Program-made: the position numbers and the translations under genes
The notes under the pieces: model-generated
Databases searched by the model: none
What the model saw: only the letters and a program-made list of their open reading frames with translations
Told to the model about the DNA's origin: nothing
Assembly (NCBI GenBank): GCA_949130495.1
Contig: OX422211.1
Coordinates: 446,966,219-447,030,218 of the forward strand
DNA from: Sambucus nigra
Taxonomy: Eukaryota; Streptophyta; Magnoliopsida; Dipsacales; Adoxaceae
DNA length: 64,000 bases
Direction: 5' to 3'
Part shown: positions 21,986 to 33,953 of the stretch, one piece after another
How the letters are laid out: every line of letters begins with the position of its first letter
How positions within the stretch are numbered: the first letter of the stretch is position 1

Positions 21986-22813
21986 GTCTTTTGCCTTCTC
22001 GGGTGCAGTTTACCGTGCCTTCTGCGCGATTGGTTTGAAGGTGGCATCGATATGAAGCTGATGGCAAACCATACTAGGATCAATTCCAGGCATCTCGTAT
22101 GGCTCCCACGCAAAGACATCTGCATTGTTTCTTAGCAGGGTAGTCAGTTCTTTTTTCTCCTGATCTGTGAGAGAAGCTCCAATCAATAAGATCCTGCTAT
22201 TATCGCAATCTCCAGCTGTGATTTTCTCCAGGTCCTCTATGACACGTTCAGAGGGGAGGATCCTGGTCTCCTCTACTCTGAGCCTTCCGTATCTTAATTG
22301 CTATTTTGAAGATATCAGACCTCCTTATTCTTCAACCTTCTCGCTGCGCTTGTCGGCCTTCTTCTCTGGTTTTGGGCGGATGACTGCTATGAAGCATCTT
22401 CTCGCCATCGCTTGATTGCCATGGATCTCCATTACTCCATGCTCGATCACATACTTGAGTTTCTGATGGTAGGTCGAGGAGACTGCCTTCATTGCGTGTA
22501 ACCACCCTCTGCTGAGGATAGCCTAATATGGCGAGTCAATGTCGACCACTAGAAATTCGATTATTTTTGAAACATTTCCTGCCCTTACTGGTAGCACGAT
22601 CTTTCCCAAGGGCATAGTCATCTTTCCAGCGAAGCCAACCAAAGGAACAGTAGCTTCCTTCAGGTCGGTAATGCTTAATTTCAATTTTCTGAACAGTTCA
22701 AGGTACATCACCTCGAACGAGCTCCCTTGGTCGACGAGCAATTTGTCGACGTCATAGTTCGCTATCTTGAGAGTAATGATTAAAGCATCATAATGTGGGG
22801 TTCTCACTCCCAC
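21986..22813 (-). pseudogene. Element B aspartic protease and linker to RT
   Basis: The open frame at 22813-22523 carries LLVDQGSSFEVMYL, the Tat form of the protease active site (DQGSS in place of DTG/DSG), followed by VGFAGKMTMPLGKIVLPV. After a stop the same protein continues with AILSRGWLHAMKAVSSTYHQ and later LLRNNADVFAWEPYEMPGID, the conserved segment just before RT. Protease would cut the Gag-Pol precursor. Its neighbours are gag upstream and RT downstream on the same strand. Confidence 0.88.
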
Positions 22814-22864
22814 CAGATCTTCATCCGTAAATACGATAAGCTTACTATAGTCGACATCATCTTC

Positions 22865-24543
22865 TCACCGACGCTTTCTTGACTGTGTTTTCGCTGGATC
22901 GATCTGAAAAGATTACATCACTGCCGTAAGCTTTTTCACCTCCATTCGGGATGAATTTCCTTGAATCTGTTTTGCGTCAGATGCCCCATGGATTACTGTG
23001 AATTCATGGTCGGCATCGTCTTCGAGCACGTTGTCGGGCCTGGCTCCTTTATGGGCAGCAACCTTCTCTGCCATTTTGCCCACGAATTCATTCAGATGCC
23101 CGGATTGGGCCAGCTCTTCGAGGTGGGACTTAAGAGCCTTGCAATGCTCAGTCTTATGTCCTCCTTCTTTGTGAAAAGCGCATCTCAGCGCGTTGTTTCT
23201 TTTTGAGGGATCTCTTCCCATCTTCTTGGGCCACTTAATAAATGGATCGTCTTTGATTTTTGCGAGAATTTTGTAAATTGGTTCTCTGAAGACGGTGTTG
23301 ATCGCCTGAAATGCTTTTGACACATCATTGTTGCCTCCGTTCTTGGAGCCATTTTTGCCCCCGCTCTTTCCTCTTTTCTTCTAGTTATCAGTTTTGTCAC
23401 TGCCCTTGGCAGTGAGATTAGCTCGACTGTTTTCCCCTGTGCTGAGGCAGGTGACATCTTCCACTTTAGCATACTTCTCGATGCAGGCCATTAGGTCATC
23501 GATGGTCATGGATTCCTTCTTCGTCAAGGACTAGTACAGAAGGGAAGAGATTGGTAGCCCAATTTTGAAAGAGTGCACTGCCACTTGCTTCGAGCAGTCC
23601 TCGATCTCGTTAAATAACTCCCAGTACCTCTTTGCGTAGTCTCGGAGGGTCTCTTGAGGCATTTTTTTCATTGTCAGCAAAGCATCCATCCTTTTGGGAT
23701 GGGAGCTACTAGTAATGAACCGGTCCGTAAAGAGCTCGGCCAGGGACTTGAAACTCCTGATGGACCGATGGGGGAGCCGTTCGAACCATTTTTACGCCAC
23801 GTCATGCAGGCTCGAGGGAAAAATTCAGCACATTAGTGCGTCTCAATTATTTCAGAGAGTCATGGCCTGTCGGTACTGCCTGACGTGATCAATGGGATCA
23901 GTCTTACCATCATAAATCTTGAACCTTGGAATAGCAAACTTCTTGGGGGCTTCTTTTTCTTCTATTTCCATCGATAAGGGTGATTTCATCTGAGTTTTGA
24001 GATCTCACCTTGCGAGTTCTCGGGTCGATCTGGAACCGTGATGTGCAGGGTGATGGTCCATCTCCTTCGGACCATACTTCGTATGCTCTTGTTGTTGCGA
24101 TTTGGGTTCCTGTGATTGCGAGCTAGTCGCAGTTGCTCGAGAAAGTCGTCCTCTGACTCGTTTTCCTCAGCTTTTTAGGATCCGCACCTGGGACTCCTTC
24201 CTTGGCTGTGAGAATTGCTCGCCTGAGGGCTAGGAGTGCGGTATGGACGTCTCTTGGTACCATGATGGAGTTCTCTATCCATTCTTTCTAATCTTCTTTT
24301 GAGGCGAGCATTCTCAGCTTCATTCCTGCGAGAAGACTCCCTCTGCTCGTGGAGCCTCGCCTCATATGCATCAATCAACCTAGATATCTGTGTGGACCTC
24401 GCTAGTCCTTGGCTTTCTTCTGAGGCTGGCCTTTCTAGGCGTATCCTCTGATCTGAACGCCGAACTTCAGATCTAATCCTGCGAGGAGCAGGAGGTTCTT
24501 GGATATCTCCTACCCGGGGAGCATTACTACTGCGACTAGACAT
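22865..24543 (-). pseudogene. Element B gag (decayed) with CX2HX4HX4C knuckle
   Basis: Gag starts at the ATG at 24543 (MSSRSSNAPRVGDIQEPPAP), about 50 bases inside the primer-binding site. The N-terminus is Arg/Ser-rich and helical. The retrotransposon-gag core follows at about 23935-23480 (FKIYDGKTDPIDHVRQYRQA, FPRACMTW) in shifting frames. The frame at 23323-22913 carries CAFHKEGGHKTEHC at 23141-23182, a Tat-type variant zinc knuckle, followed by ALKSHLEELAQSGHLNEFVG. Several stops and frameshifts separate these parts. Gag would form the particle and bind the RNA. Confidence 0.88.
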
Positions 24544-24589
24544 TTTGAACTCTTTTCTTGGTGTGGGCTTTCTTAGGGAAGATAAACGT

Positions 24590-24606
24590 TCCCACAGACG
24601 GCACCA
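24590..24606 (-). other. Element B primer-binding site
   Basis: Minus-strand sequence TGGTGCCGTCTGTGGGA lies two bases inside the 5' LTR. Tat-lineage elements typically carry TGGCGCCGTCTGTGGGA here, so this site differs at one position (C to T). Which tRNA serves as primer was not checked. Confidence 0.8.
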
Positions 24607-24608
24607 AT

Positions 24609-25017
24609 TATGGTGACAATTATTATTCAACACAAAGAGATAAGAGAAGCATAATCACCAAGCAGAATAAGGAATACAAAATGTCTAAATCACACAACAA
24701 GAGATATACGTGGTTCAGCAAAGGTGCCTACGTCCACGGTGGTGCAGTCAGTATTATTTCTATATACTCCAGAGAGCGATTACAGAGGATATAGTGTGTC
24801 CTTTGCCCCGAACCTAGGGTTCATTATATACATGTCCATTTCAGGGAGTGGGGGTGTTGAACTCCCCCACGTTTTCCATCTTCTCCTAGAACCCCTCTTA
24901 ATGGGAACATGGGAGAGGACTATATCATAACCGGTTAAGATATGGGGGGTCTTGACTTGGGGCCGTTACAATTGGGCTACTCGTCCAAGCCCATCATTCT
25001 AATTTCGGGTACCCACA
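24609..25017 (-). repeat. Element B, 5' LTR
   Basis: Direct repeat of 14253-14661. The first two bases read TA in place of TG, so one end of this LTR has mutated. It ends GTACCCACA and is followed by the target duplication TATAT. Confidence 0.95.
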
Positions 25018-25022
25018 TATAT

Positions 25023-26210
25023 AATGTAGGGAAAAATTAAGTGCATGCATTTGGAAATAATTAGTGAGTAATAATAAAGCTAGAATGGTTTATCCTTGTG
25101 TAGTTGGTGAATTTTTTAAGTGAAATATAGATGAATCACATGCATGTGGCTCAAAAGGAATTTTTATCTTAATTGATGTTAAATGAAATGAAATATAGAT
25201 GTATCACATGCTGAAACTTTATTTTACTGAAACCTTTTTATCTTGTTTGAAGTAAAGTTATATGGGAAAAGTTTCACACTAATATTTGAACTGTTGATCG
25301 TGATTCTTGAATTGTTGTTGACTGGTGAATTTTAACATTTAGATGGCCATTGATTTTGTTAACCCTAGACATTTCTATCATTTAGGATTGTGATTCTACC
25401 TAATAGTGACATGTGATGTGGAAATATAATAAGATAGAAATGAAGCATATATACCATGGAAATATAAATAAGATGAAAATGAAACATTTATAAATTTTAA
25501 AAGCTTTTTGTTAAACAATTAGAATGGAATGAAAGATAACTATATTATAAGCCTCTTAAGTTAAAGATAGTGCGCATTGATACTAGCCTTTTAGTTCTTA
25601 TACGTGCGAATTCAATAGCCCTTAGACCCCTTTAAAAGTCATTACCTCTGTAATGAGATCTCTCAAATTGTCCCGTTTGGAGACATCATAGTTTTTGTAA
25701 AATAATATTGTTAGTGTTTTACACTTGTTTCTTTTGGAGGAAGTTATGCCGCCATCTCTTAATGTTCTCCGGGTACATACTAGATGATGTGGTGTTAAAT
25801 GTTATTTCAATTAATAAATTGAAATAGCACGAACACTTGCGAATCTATGTCGTGTACTTAGAGAACTATGGGGATATGCTGCCAAATTTTCCTCAAATTA
25901 GAACAATGTGGATGAGCTACTAAGTGTATTACAAAAATATGCGGTCTTGAATGGAATAGGACCGCTGACCCTTTAGAGGAGATGGGAGAAATAGGATTCA
26001 TAATGCTTCTTATGTTAACAATGAAATTAATTTATATTGTTTTTTATAATGTAGCACCGAAAGATGAAATGTTAATCTTGAAGTAAAATATTTACTGGAA
26101 ACTAAATTTTCCCACTTTTATTTTTACTATTCCATGAATATACGCTTCTTACTCATAATAGGTGATTGTTTGTAGCAACTTTGATGGGATATCCTTTATA
26201 CAAAGAATGA
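25023..26210 (+). other. 5' region of CACTA element C upstream of the transposase
   Basis: AT-rich DNA with no supported gene. It resumes the sequence interrupted at 14252 by element B. It probably holds untranslated leader and intron sequence of the transposase gene; no splice sites can be assigned with confidence. Confidence 0.45.
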
Positions 26211-28620
26211 ATGGGTGAGACAAATAGACTAGGGGATGTGTTTCGTAGAGGTGCTAATGAATTTGTGAAGTATGTAAAGATATGTCATAATGATGAAGAG
26301 TTCCCGTGTTCGTGTGCTAAGTGTAGAAATGTTAATGTGTTTGAGTGGAAAACAGTTAAACTACGTTTGTTAAGATCCCTAGCAACCGTCACGAAAATCA
26401 ACAAGTATGATATATGTACAAGGGCAAGAGGACAATGTAGATCATAATATGTTAGATGATTTCGTTGATGATGCATATGGAGTTCATCAAGTGGAAGAAA
26501 ATGAGGTCACTGATGACGTAGAAGGTTCAAAAGGTCATGAAGATATTAGGATAAACCTTAATGATGACTATCAACTTTTAAAACTTAAGGTAACCCAACC
26601 ATTGTACCCTGGTGGTGACAATGATCAAACAACTTTACATGCCATGGTTGGTTTGCATACTTTGAAGGCCCAATATGGTTGTTCTGGCAATAACGCAACA
26701 TGAATTTTGAATTGGGTGAAAGGCTTGCTACCCAAGTAGAATACACTTCCAAATAGCTATCCTACTATGAAGAACAGTTTGAAAGGTTTGGGAATAAAGT
26801 ATAAATCAATTCATGCTTGTGTGTATGACTGCATACTATATCTAAAGGAGTATGAAAATCTCGATCGGTGTACGGTATGCGATGAACCTAGATATATGCA
26901 ATTTACTAACAAGGAAGGTACAAGATCAAAAGTGCCTAAAAAAGTATTGAAATATTTTCGCGTTGGGCCTAGTTTAAAGCAATTTATCATAGCAACATGG
27001 ATAGAGAAGGCAATGGCTTGGCATGCTAGGGAAAAAGTAGGGGCAATCTCATGTGTCATCCTATTGATTCTATAGCTTGGAAGAGGATGAATTATGAGTA
27101 TCCCGATTTTTCTCGAGAACAACATAATATTCATTTGGAAATATCAAAAGATAGCTTCAATCCATTTGGAAATCTATGCACCAATCAGAGTGTATGGCTA
27201 GTGATCCTAGCACTACTCAACCTCCCTCATTCACAGTGTATAAGACCTGAATTTTTGATGTTGTCTTTATTTATACCTGGGCCAAAGGCACCAAGTGAGG
27301 ACATCGGTGTCTACTTGACTCCTGTGGTAGAAGAATTAAATAAATTTTGGGAAGAGGGTGTGCAAGAATTTGACTCTTTAACAAAATAAAAGTTTACGCT
27401 GAAAGCTATGTTGATGTGGGAAATTTATGATTTTCCAGCCGTTGCTATAGGACGTTCCCCCCCCCCCCCCCCCCCACCACTCATAGTTTTATATTTGAGA
27501 AAGGTACTAATTTTTTAGCTGACAGGGTTGAGCATAGGTTACCTTCGAGAAACATTTTAGGTTCAAAAACTGAAATTAAATCTTCTAAATATGACCCTAA
27601 TATACTAGGTAAGAATCCTAAATTGAAGAATGTTAAGCACAAGAAAACCCCAATTAGAAATGAAACTGAGATAAGAAAGGCATGGTATATAAGGCCAATT
27701 TTATTTGACTTTTTTGGAAGAGTTACCCGGTGCGCCATGTATTATATGTGATGAATGTGGATAAGTACGTCACTGAACATCTAATGGGTACATGCCTTGG
27801 TGGTAGTCATTTAAAGGATGGAGAAAATGAATGAAAAGACCTTAAATCGTTAAAACTTAAGCCACAACTATGGGTGAAAGAAGATAGTAGGGGATGGACA
27901 ATAATTGTCCCTGGTGCATTTACTTTGACAATTGAGGAAAGAAAGGTTCTTTTAGACACAATATATAATTTGAAGGTTCCATATAATTTTTTATCCAACT
28001 TGAAAAGGCTTGTGAATTATACTACCCATGATTTACATAAGTGTAAGTCCCATGATTGGTATGTGATCATGCAATTGGTTCCTCTGTTGTTTAAAGCACT
28101 GTTTCTCCAAGCACAAGGATTTATGGAGGACTATTATGAAAATTAGCATCTGCTTCTCACTTTTATGTGAGAATGTAGTCAATCGAAATAACATAGTGGT
28201 CGCAAAAGTATCCATTGTCGAAGCAATTTTTGTGTTGGAGAAGTACTTTCCCTCATCATTTTTTGACATAAGTGTTCATTTGTTGGCTCACTTATGCGAC
28301 GAGGCACTTCTTTGCAGCCCAGTTCGATATCGGTAAATGTACCTGTTTGAAAGGTTGATGAAAGTTTTCAACGATTATGTCAAGAATACACGATATATTG
28401 AAGGATCAACTGCAGAGTAATACATCACCGTGGAATCTATACTCAGGAATATATTCTTGACCCAAGTAGCATGGATAACAATGATGAGTTCGTCGATGAG
28501 GGTGGTAAGGTGATGGGCACACGAGTGAAATTAACGAGTTTACATCATAAACAAATAGCTCATCATCTATTTGACACACAAGAAGATGTTGAAGAATGGA
28601 AAACGTAAGTTTATATTATT
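26211..28620 (+). pseudogene. CACTA element C: tnp2-type transposase with DUF4218 (decayed)
   Basis: The protein parts appear in the order known for plant CACTA transposases. First is an N-terminal transposase-associated Cys region (EEFPCSCAKCRN, about 26290-26330). Next is an acidic linker after QEDNVDHNM. The tnp2 core follows (PF02992 type): LHTLKAQYGCSGNNAT, then KSIHACVYDCILYLKEYENL, then KVPKKVLKYFRVGPSLKQF, then ISKDSFNPFGNL and LMLSLFIPGPKAPSEDIGVY. More core follows at 27800-28100 (KVPYNFLSNLKRLVN, KCKSHDWYVIMQ). DUF4218 is at 28150-28450 (LEKYFPSSFFDISVHLLAHL). The enzyme would bind the element's tips and cut it out. Many stops and frame changes, plus a C17 run at 27459-27475, show it is dead. 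Confidence 0.92.
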
Positions 28621-28859
28621 TTAACTTTTATATTATGTAATTTTTTTTTATATATGATCCATTTTGTAATACGTTCATCACAATCAATGCTGGAAATATG
28701 ATGTGTGTGGGAACAATAAAAGAGAAGAACGACGGCACAATCAGACAACGAATTTAGGCTTTGGGTGTCACACGAGGTAATTATAATGAAATTGTCTCTT
28801 ATTAAATGACATATTACAAGAAATCTTTAAAATTAACCTAATTAATTTATCCTTTTTTT

Positions 28860-29544
28860 CAACTCTTAAAGATGAGTGATGCGACATAAAGCTGCTCGTC
28901 TAGCCACCGGACCCTTATTCATGTCACATGAGTATAAAAAGTATCGATTGAACGATTATGTATATGGTGGAAGGGTGTACGAGGAAAATACAAATGTATA
29001 GAACTCGAGCATTTCATACAAGGATCTTACTTAGTTTCGAGCGAGCGCGAAAGATAAAAACTTCGCTAAAGATGAAATGACTTACTATGGTGTTATTTGG
29101 AATATAATTGAATTGGAGTATATAAGTTTCAAAGAGGTTGAATTTTACTATGATTGGGCAAGAGTTGAGGATAAAAATACTTGTAAAGTTGATCATGTTA
29201 CCAATTTGATCATAGTTGACTTGTCCAAGTTGAAGAGCAACGAGAACGTGAGCGATGAGCTATTTGTTTATGGCTTTCAAAAGGTCAAGCAAGTATTTTA
29301 CTTGGAGTATATCAACAACGATCCATGGTCAATTATCCTACATGCACCAAAGCATATAACCAGTAGCGTGGATGTTTTGGCTGCTCCCACCAAATATCAA
29401 TACATTTTAGATGATAAACCGAATTTGAATTTATTTTTAGATTTTAAACAATACTTAGTTTTGTTTATGACATGGATTTACATTCTTATAATGTCGTTAA
29501 CATGTGTTCTTATAGTGCTTTATTATTATTGGACGATAGTTTAA
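28860..29544 (+). pseudogene. CACTA element C: DUF4216-type segment
   Basis: The open frame from 29077 holds MTYYGVIWNIIELEYISFKE, then FYYDWARVEDKNTCKVDH, then ELFVYGFQKVKQVFYLEYIN and DPWSIILHAPKHI. This is the layout of DUF4216, which follows tnp2/DUF4218 in plant CACTA proteins. Upstream, about 28860-29040, the same region reads in pieces (a FRARSKDKNFA-like segment) across stops. No catalytic role is known. It is collinear with the transposase and presumably part of the same gene. Confidence 0.85.
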
Positions 29545-29834
29545 TGCTTTTATTCATTTGGATTTGATAAGTTTTTGTGGATTTGAATCAAAATTGGTTG
29601 GTTGGTTAGTGAATATGTTAATTTGGATTTTAAGAAGTTTAAGCATTAGTTCAACGTCCGTGACATGACCCGAATTTGAAATAATTTTTAGATTTTTATT
29701 CTTATAATGTCGTTAACTTGAATTATTTCAGTGCTTTAATATTTTTGGATTTTAATCAATTTAATGATTTTATTCATTTGGATTTGATCATTTTCTCATA
29801 TATATGTTTCTACTAATAGTAACAATTTTTGCAG
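29545..29834 (+). other. Spacer inside CACTA element C
   Basis: AT-rich, no supported gene. The direct repeat ttcttataatgtcgttaac appears at 29483-29501 and 29698-29716, and tttattcatttggatttgat at 29549-29568 and 29769-29788. The spacer therefore contains a partial ~215-bp tandem duplication. Confidence 0.6.
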
Positions 29835-31222
29835 GAAATGTCTACACTAGGGCATTAGGGAAACAGGGGCGAGGAAGACTTATCTAGCACTAGGCTCCCA
29901 AAGTGGGGTAAATTAGGGACCGTAGTGGTGAACAAGACGACCTTACAAGATAGGACCTTGGAGTTACTGAAGACAACCGGTTACACGAATTGGAGGAAGG
30001 TTCTCTATGAGCTTAAGATGACGATTCGGGGGGCATTGCAGGTAGCTTCTCATTTTCTTATTGTTTTGCATATATATTTATATTTTATTATATTTTATAA
30101 TTTAAATACTACTAACTCACTTTCTTGTTGTTTTGTATTTTTTGACAGGAACAATTCGGCTTGCCACCACATTTATGCGACTCCACGTTGGAACAATTAA
30201 GAGATCAGTATAAAACGTAGAAGAAAACTATGCGCATGCAGTACTTTAGCGAGGACCGGGAGTCCATCTTGTGACTTAGGGATACGGTTTCCACGAAAGA
30301 GCCAATCTCGTTGGCAAGATGACAACAATTTGTGATAATGAGGTCTTGGAGAGGCAATTATCCTCTCGTCAATCGGGGAGGGAAAATCGGGCCAAGAAGG
30401 TCTTCGTGCACTACTTCGAGCGTACATCTTAGGCCAAAGTGGAGCACATAATGGTAAGTTTTTATTGTTCTTTGATTTTAGTTTTATTTTATTCTATTTA
30501 GTGATAATTGTATACTATTATACTAATTTTTCATTCTTTTATTTAAGGAGACGGGGAGTGTCCCTGAGGGTAAGCCACATAGGCTCGATGCCTATGTGGA
30601 AATTCGAACGAAGACAGGGAAGGATGTGGAGGTCAATCCGAATGTGGCTGCCACATTTGTAAGTTACAATATTAATTACATTATAAAAATAAAAATTTAT
30701 AATCACATACTTTTTTATTAATTTATCTAACCATGTACCATCTTGTTGTTTCAGGAAAAGCTTAAGGAGGTGCATAAATCCCAGAGTGATGATGATAATG
30801 AATCTCTCGCTACGAACACACTCAGTCAAGTGTTTAGGCGAGATCAAAAGAGTTGTATTTGAGGGGTGAGGTCTCGGGTGGGGAAGTTGAAGCTCATTGG
30901 GATTGCATTGAGCAACACTGGGCCAACTCGCAAGGTGGATGAGTGGTTGACTATCCACGACGAGAAGTTAGAAAACTTGGGGCAAACAATGCATAAAATG
31001 TTTGAGTATATCAAGGGTTATTTTAAAGGCCAGGTTGGGTCTAGCTCGGGGAAGAGAAAGGGGAAAGTGGTGGATGAGGGGACCACTGCTCCTTTCACCC
31101 TCACCCCCCCTCACCCTAACCCCTCACCGATACCCACTCTACATATGACATCTTCGCCACCCCCACCCATATCTATGTACCAAGGCAAATTTCAACTATT
31201 GCTTGGCCTATTGTGTATATAG
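29835..31222 (+). pseudogene. CACTA element C: Transposase_24 (Ptta/En/Spm)-like gene, exon pieces
   Basis: Separated coding pieces match the second CACTA gene of plants. LPKWGKLGTVVVNKTTLQDR is at about 29895-29955. ETGSVPEGKPHRLDAYVEIR lies at about 30548-30608, in the position of the family's conserved stretch where a short G-rich segment precedes a thread of charged residues. EKLKEVHKSQSDDDNE follows at 30754. A Pro/Thr-rich tail is at 31080-31190. Exon-intron borders look real (gcattgcag|gtagc at 30042; ttatttaag|gagacgg near 30549; tgtttcag|gaaaag near 30754). Products of this class bind subterminal repeats. Stops are present, and the family call is by eye. Confidence 0.65.
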
Positions 31223-31401
31223 TAGACACACGGGGTGGCGATAGAATAGTTAGGGGTTGAGCGACCCAAATATGCACCCTGGTACTATAGTGCTTAACCA
31301 TGCATTGTAACCGCACGAGGCACAAATCCGCGTCACGGATGTGTACGTGGGAAAAGAGAATGAACCCGTGTGGTTAAACGAACAGTGCGACATTAGTACT
31401 A
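31223..31401 (+). other. 3' flank of the CACTA genes
   Basis: Short non-coding stretch between the Transposase_24-like gene and the LTR tip of element D. Probably 3' non-coding DNA of element C. Confidence 0.45.
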
Positions 31402-32581
31402 TGTAACACTCCGAGCAATCTGGCATCGTCTATCGCCAGACTACATCGGGCATCACTAAATAAAACATCATTCTCAACATGTTACCCAAATATAGGACAT
31501 TAAAAACTTTTATTCCACAAGATATCATTCAAAGTTATCTAGCCAATATAAACATTTATTCAAATTAAAATACATCACTATGCTGTCTCTAAAATAATTC
31601 CAAATCCAATTTATTCAAACTCAAATGAAATAATCCAACTATAAATATCTGACTGAAATTCATAAACAACTGTGGAACCGAATGGCTCAACAAAAACCAG
31701 TAAATAACTGTCTCATAATTAAGCTACGTAATAAAAACAAATCAAATTACTAAAGCGATAAAATAAATCTGCAGTCGAAATCCAAAGATTTTCAATTCAT
31801 CTTATGCAGCTACTCCTCTAACTATACCTGAAATATTAGTCAACGCAATGGGTCAGAGCCCACCGCATGAACACTAGCTACTCCTCCAAATTAGGGTCCG
31901 TAAACTTAGATAGAAGCATTATACATGATAAATATCATAATATAGTAATTTAAATTAAATGAGATATATATCATCATGCGAGTAAAAATAAGCTACCACT
32001 ATCTACCCACATTACTAAGTCACCCCAATGTTGAATTCAAATTATGATATTTCAATAATTTAATTAGGTTAAAGCTATCAATTAAATTTAATTCGATTAA
32101 ACAAATTATTATTATAGCAAGACCATTATAGCCAACCAACCTTTCTATTGGCCTTGCGCTTATTTGGGCCCACCTAACATTTTATACCACACACATTCCC
32201 CTCGCTATAGCCACGAACGACACGTCATAATAGCCAACCAATATAATTTTTATTAGCCCTGTACTTATTGGTGACGCCAACACGTACTCGCGTCGCTATA
32301 TCGAGCCTGCCCAATTTCGTTAGCCCTCCACTTATTGGCAATTCAAATTCATTCTAATACCCGTTTATTATCTTAGGCATTAATTTTCCATTTTATCAAG
32401 TTCATTATTTTCTATTAGCCACACCCTTTATTCGAGCTGTAAATCCTCAAACCATTCATAGTTCCATACTTAAAGATCTCCAAACCATAAGTATTTCTTA
32501 GCCTATCACTTACGAATAATACCTACCACAAATCATCACCTAGTCTCGTACCTAGGCTAATGAAAAATACGTGACGACGTA
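31402..32581 (-). repeat. Element D, left LTR, first part
   Basis: Matches 48262-49468 closely, including aaataaaacatcattctcaacatg, the repeated ttattgg/tagcc blocks with cgctatag (32100-32330) and the end gaaaaatacgtgacg. Element E is inserted after ACGTA at 32577-32581. Confidence 0.85.
32577..32581. other. Left target-site bases ACGTA of element E
   Basis: The uninterrupted LTR copy reads gtgacggcgtactacc at 49458-49473, so this is the expected target. The right-hand copy of the duplication was lost in the deletion at ~46405. Confidence 0.6.
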
Positions 32582-33416
32582 TGTCATACCTTGCTCATTA
32601 AAATAACGGGTGACCAACTCTCTACTAAAATGAAATAAGAATCTCATTGGCTCATTCTTAGCATCACTGTCGAATTCAATTGATTACTAATCACTTATTA
32701 TTAAATTAAGCCGTGTGTCAATTTTAATCTTATTTAATGTGACGCAATAATATAATAATCAACGATAATTATCTAAATAACTTGAATTACGATCCGCAAT
32801 CACAAATATATCAAAGCTGTAAATTTATTACATGACAAACTGGTTCGATAAATCATTAGAATAAATCTCCATACAACAATACTCAGAATGAAGTAAACAC
32901 AAACTGAAATAAACTAACCGTTTTAGGAAATATGCTTGAATAGGAAAAGAGTCCTGAACTAGAATATTGAAATAGAAGCGAGTAAAAAAACTCTGCAACA
33001 TCCACAACTGTCGCAACTCCGGTACCTGGGAATGATCACGCCAGGCATCCCTATGGTTGGACACCTAAAAGGTTTTAAAAATATATTTTAAAATGGGTCA
33101 GAGCCCAAAACCATTTGAAAATATTTTACAAGTAATTAAAATGCATAAATAATTGCATATCCATTTACTCATATTTAATTCGGTACTGCGCTCTCTCTTG
33201 AGACATTACTCACCTCTCATCTAAAGTGCGCACCTAACGTATGCATTTTAATTATCTAGTTATGATACCCGCCTAACTAGTTTTCAAGTGTCCTTTAATT
33301 CCATACGCTACCCCATCCTGCGAAATTTATTTATTTACCTTTCGTATTCGCTAATCATTATAATTCTCAATTATAATTTATTGCACCATTTCCAATAACT
33401 TTCACTAGTTATTCAT

Positions 33417-33497
<81 letters not shown>

Positions 33498-33892
33498 ATC
33501 ATGCATACATATACGTATCACTCACTATATATGTATAATCGCCATTCCTATTAACAATAATAATTTGTCCAGATGCGGGTCTCTAATACTATCATCATCC
33601 GGGGAATACTCACATCATCCTAGCTATCACATAGGGATCTCTCACCGAACTACGATTGAAAATAAACAACGACGTTGGAGGCAGTTATAAGTTCCCCGAT
33701 AGTGAGCAATAACTATACTCATAATTACCTCACCTCAGGCTCAACCTTAACAAGCACCTGCGTGGCGATTGTGACCTATGAATAATATTAACCCTGCATT
33801 CTCTAGCTAGGGAAGATCACTCACTCACACAACCTCTGATGATATCCCTTAGAGGGGTACGTCATTTATCCATATAATTATATTTTTTTACA

Positions 33893-33926
<34 letters not shown>
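32582..33926 (-). repeat. Element E, left LTR, first part
   Basis: Matches 43518-44844 of the right LTR. Landmarks are the taggaaaagagtcctgaact segment, the ctccggtacctgggaatgatcac segment (given here for location only) and the (CA)n/(TA)n microsatellite at 33417-33494. It ends in a second (TA)n run at 33896-33927, where the insertion F begins. Confidence 0.87.
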
Positions 33927-33931
<5 letters not shown>

Positions 33932-33935
33932 AGTA

Positions 33936-33953
33936 GAATAGTTGACACTATTC
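33936..33953 (-). other. Hairpin near the 3' end of insertion F
   Basis: The perfect 7-bp inverted repeat GAATAGT/ACTATTC with a 4-base loop lies about nine bases from the insertion edge, the usual spacing for a Helitron 3' hairpin. Confidence 0.75.

Larger units (their letters stand above)
14248..25022 (-). mobile_element. Element B: Tat-lineage Ty3/gypsy retrotransposon with antisense genes
   Basis: Direct 409-bp LTRs (14253-14661 and 24609-25017) are flanked by the 5-bp duplication TATAT (14248-14252 and 25018-25022). Gag-pol is read on the minus strand, with the order gag, protease, RT, RNase H, a second RNase H and integrase. The second, archaeal-type RNase H and the CX2H-type gag knuckle are diagnostic of the Tat clade. 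Between integrase and the 3' LTR there are 4 kb with at least two genes on the opposite (plus) strand, like the additional ORFs known from Tat elements. The LTRs differ at roughly a dozen positions. Both gag-pol and the antisense genes carry stops, so this copy is defective. Confidence 0.93.

Noticed and set aside
27459..27475. Run of 17 C (and 16 G at 56129-56144)
   Set aside because: Simple homopolymers, possibly of uncertain length in the assembly; no function inferred.
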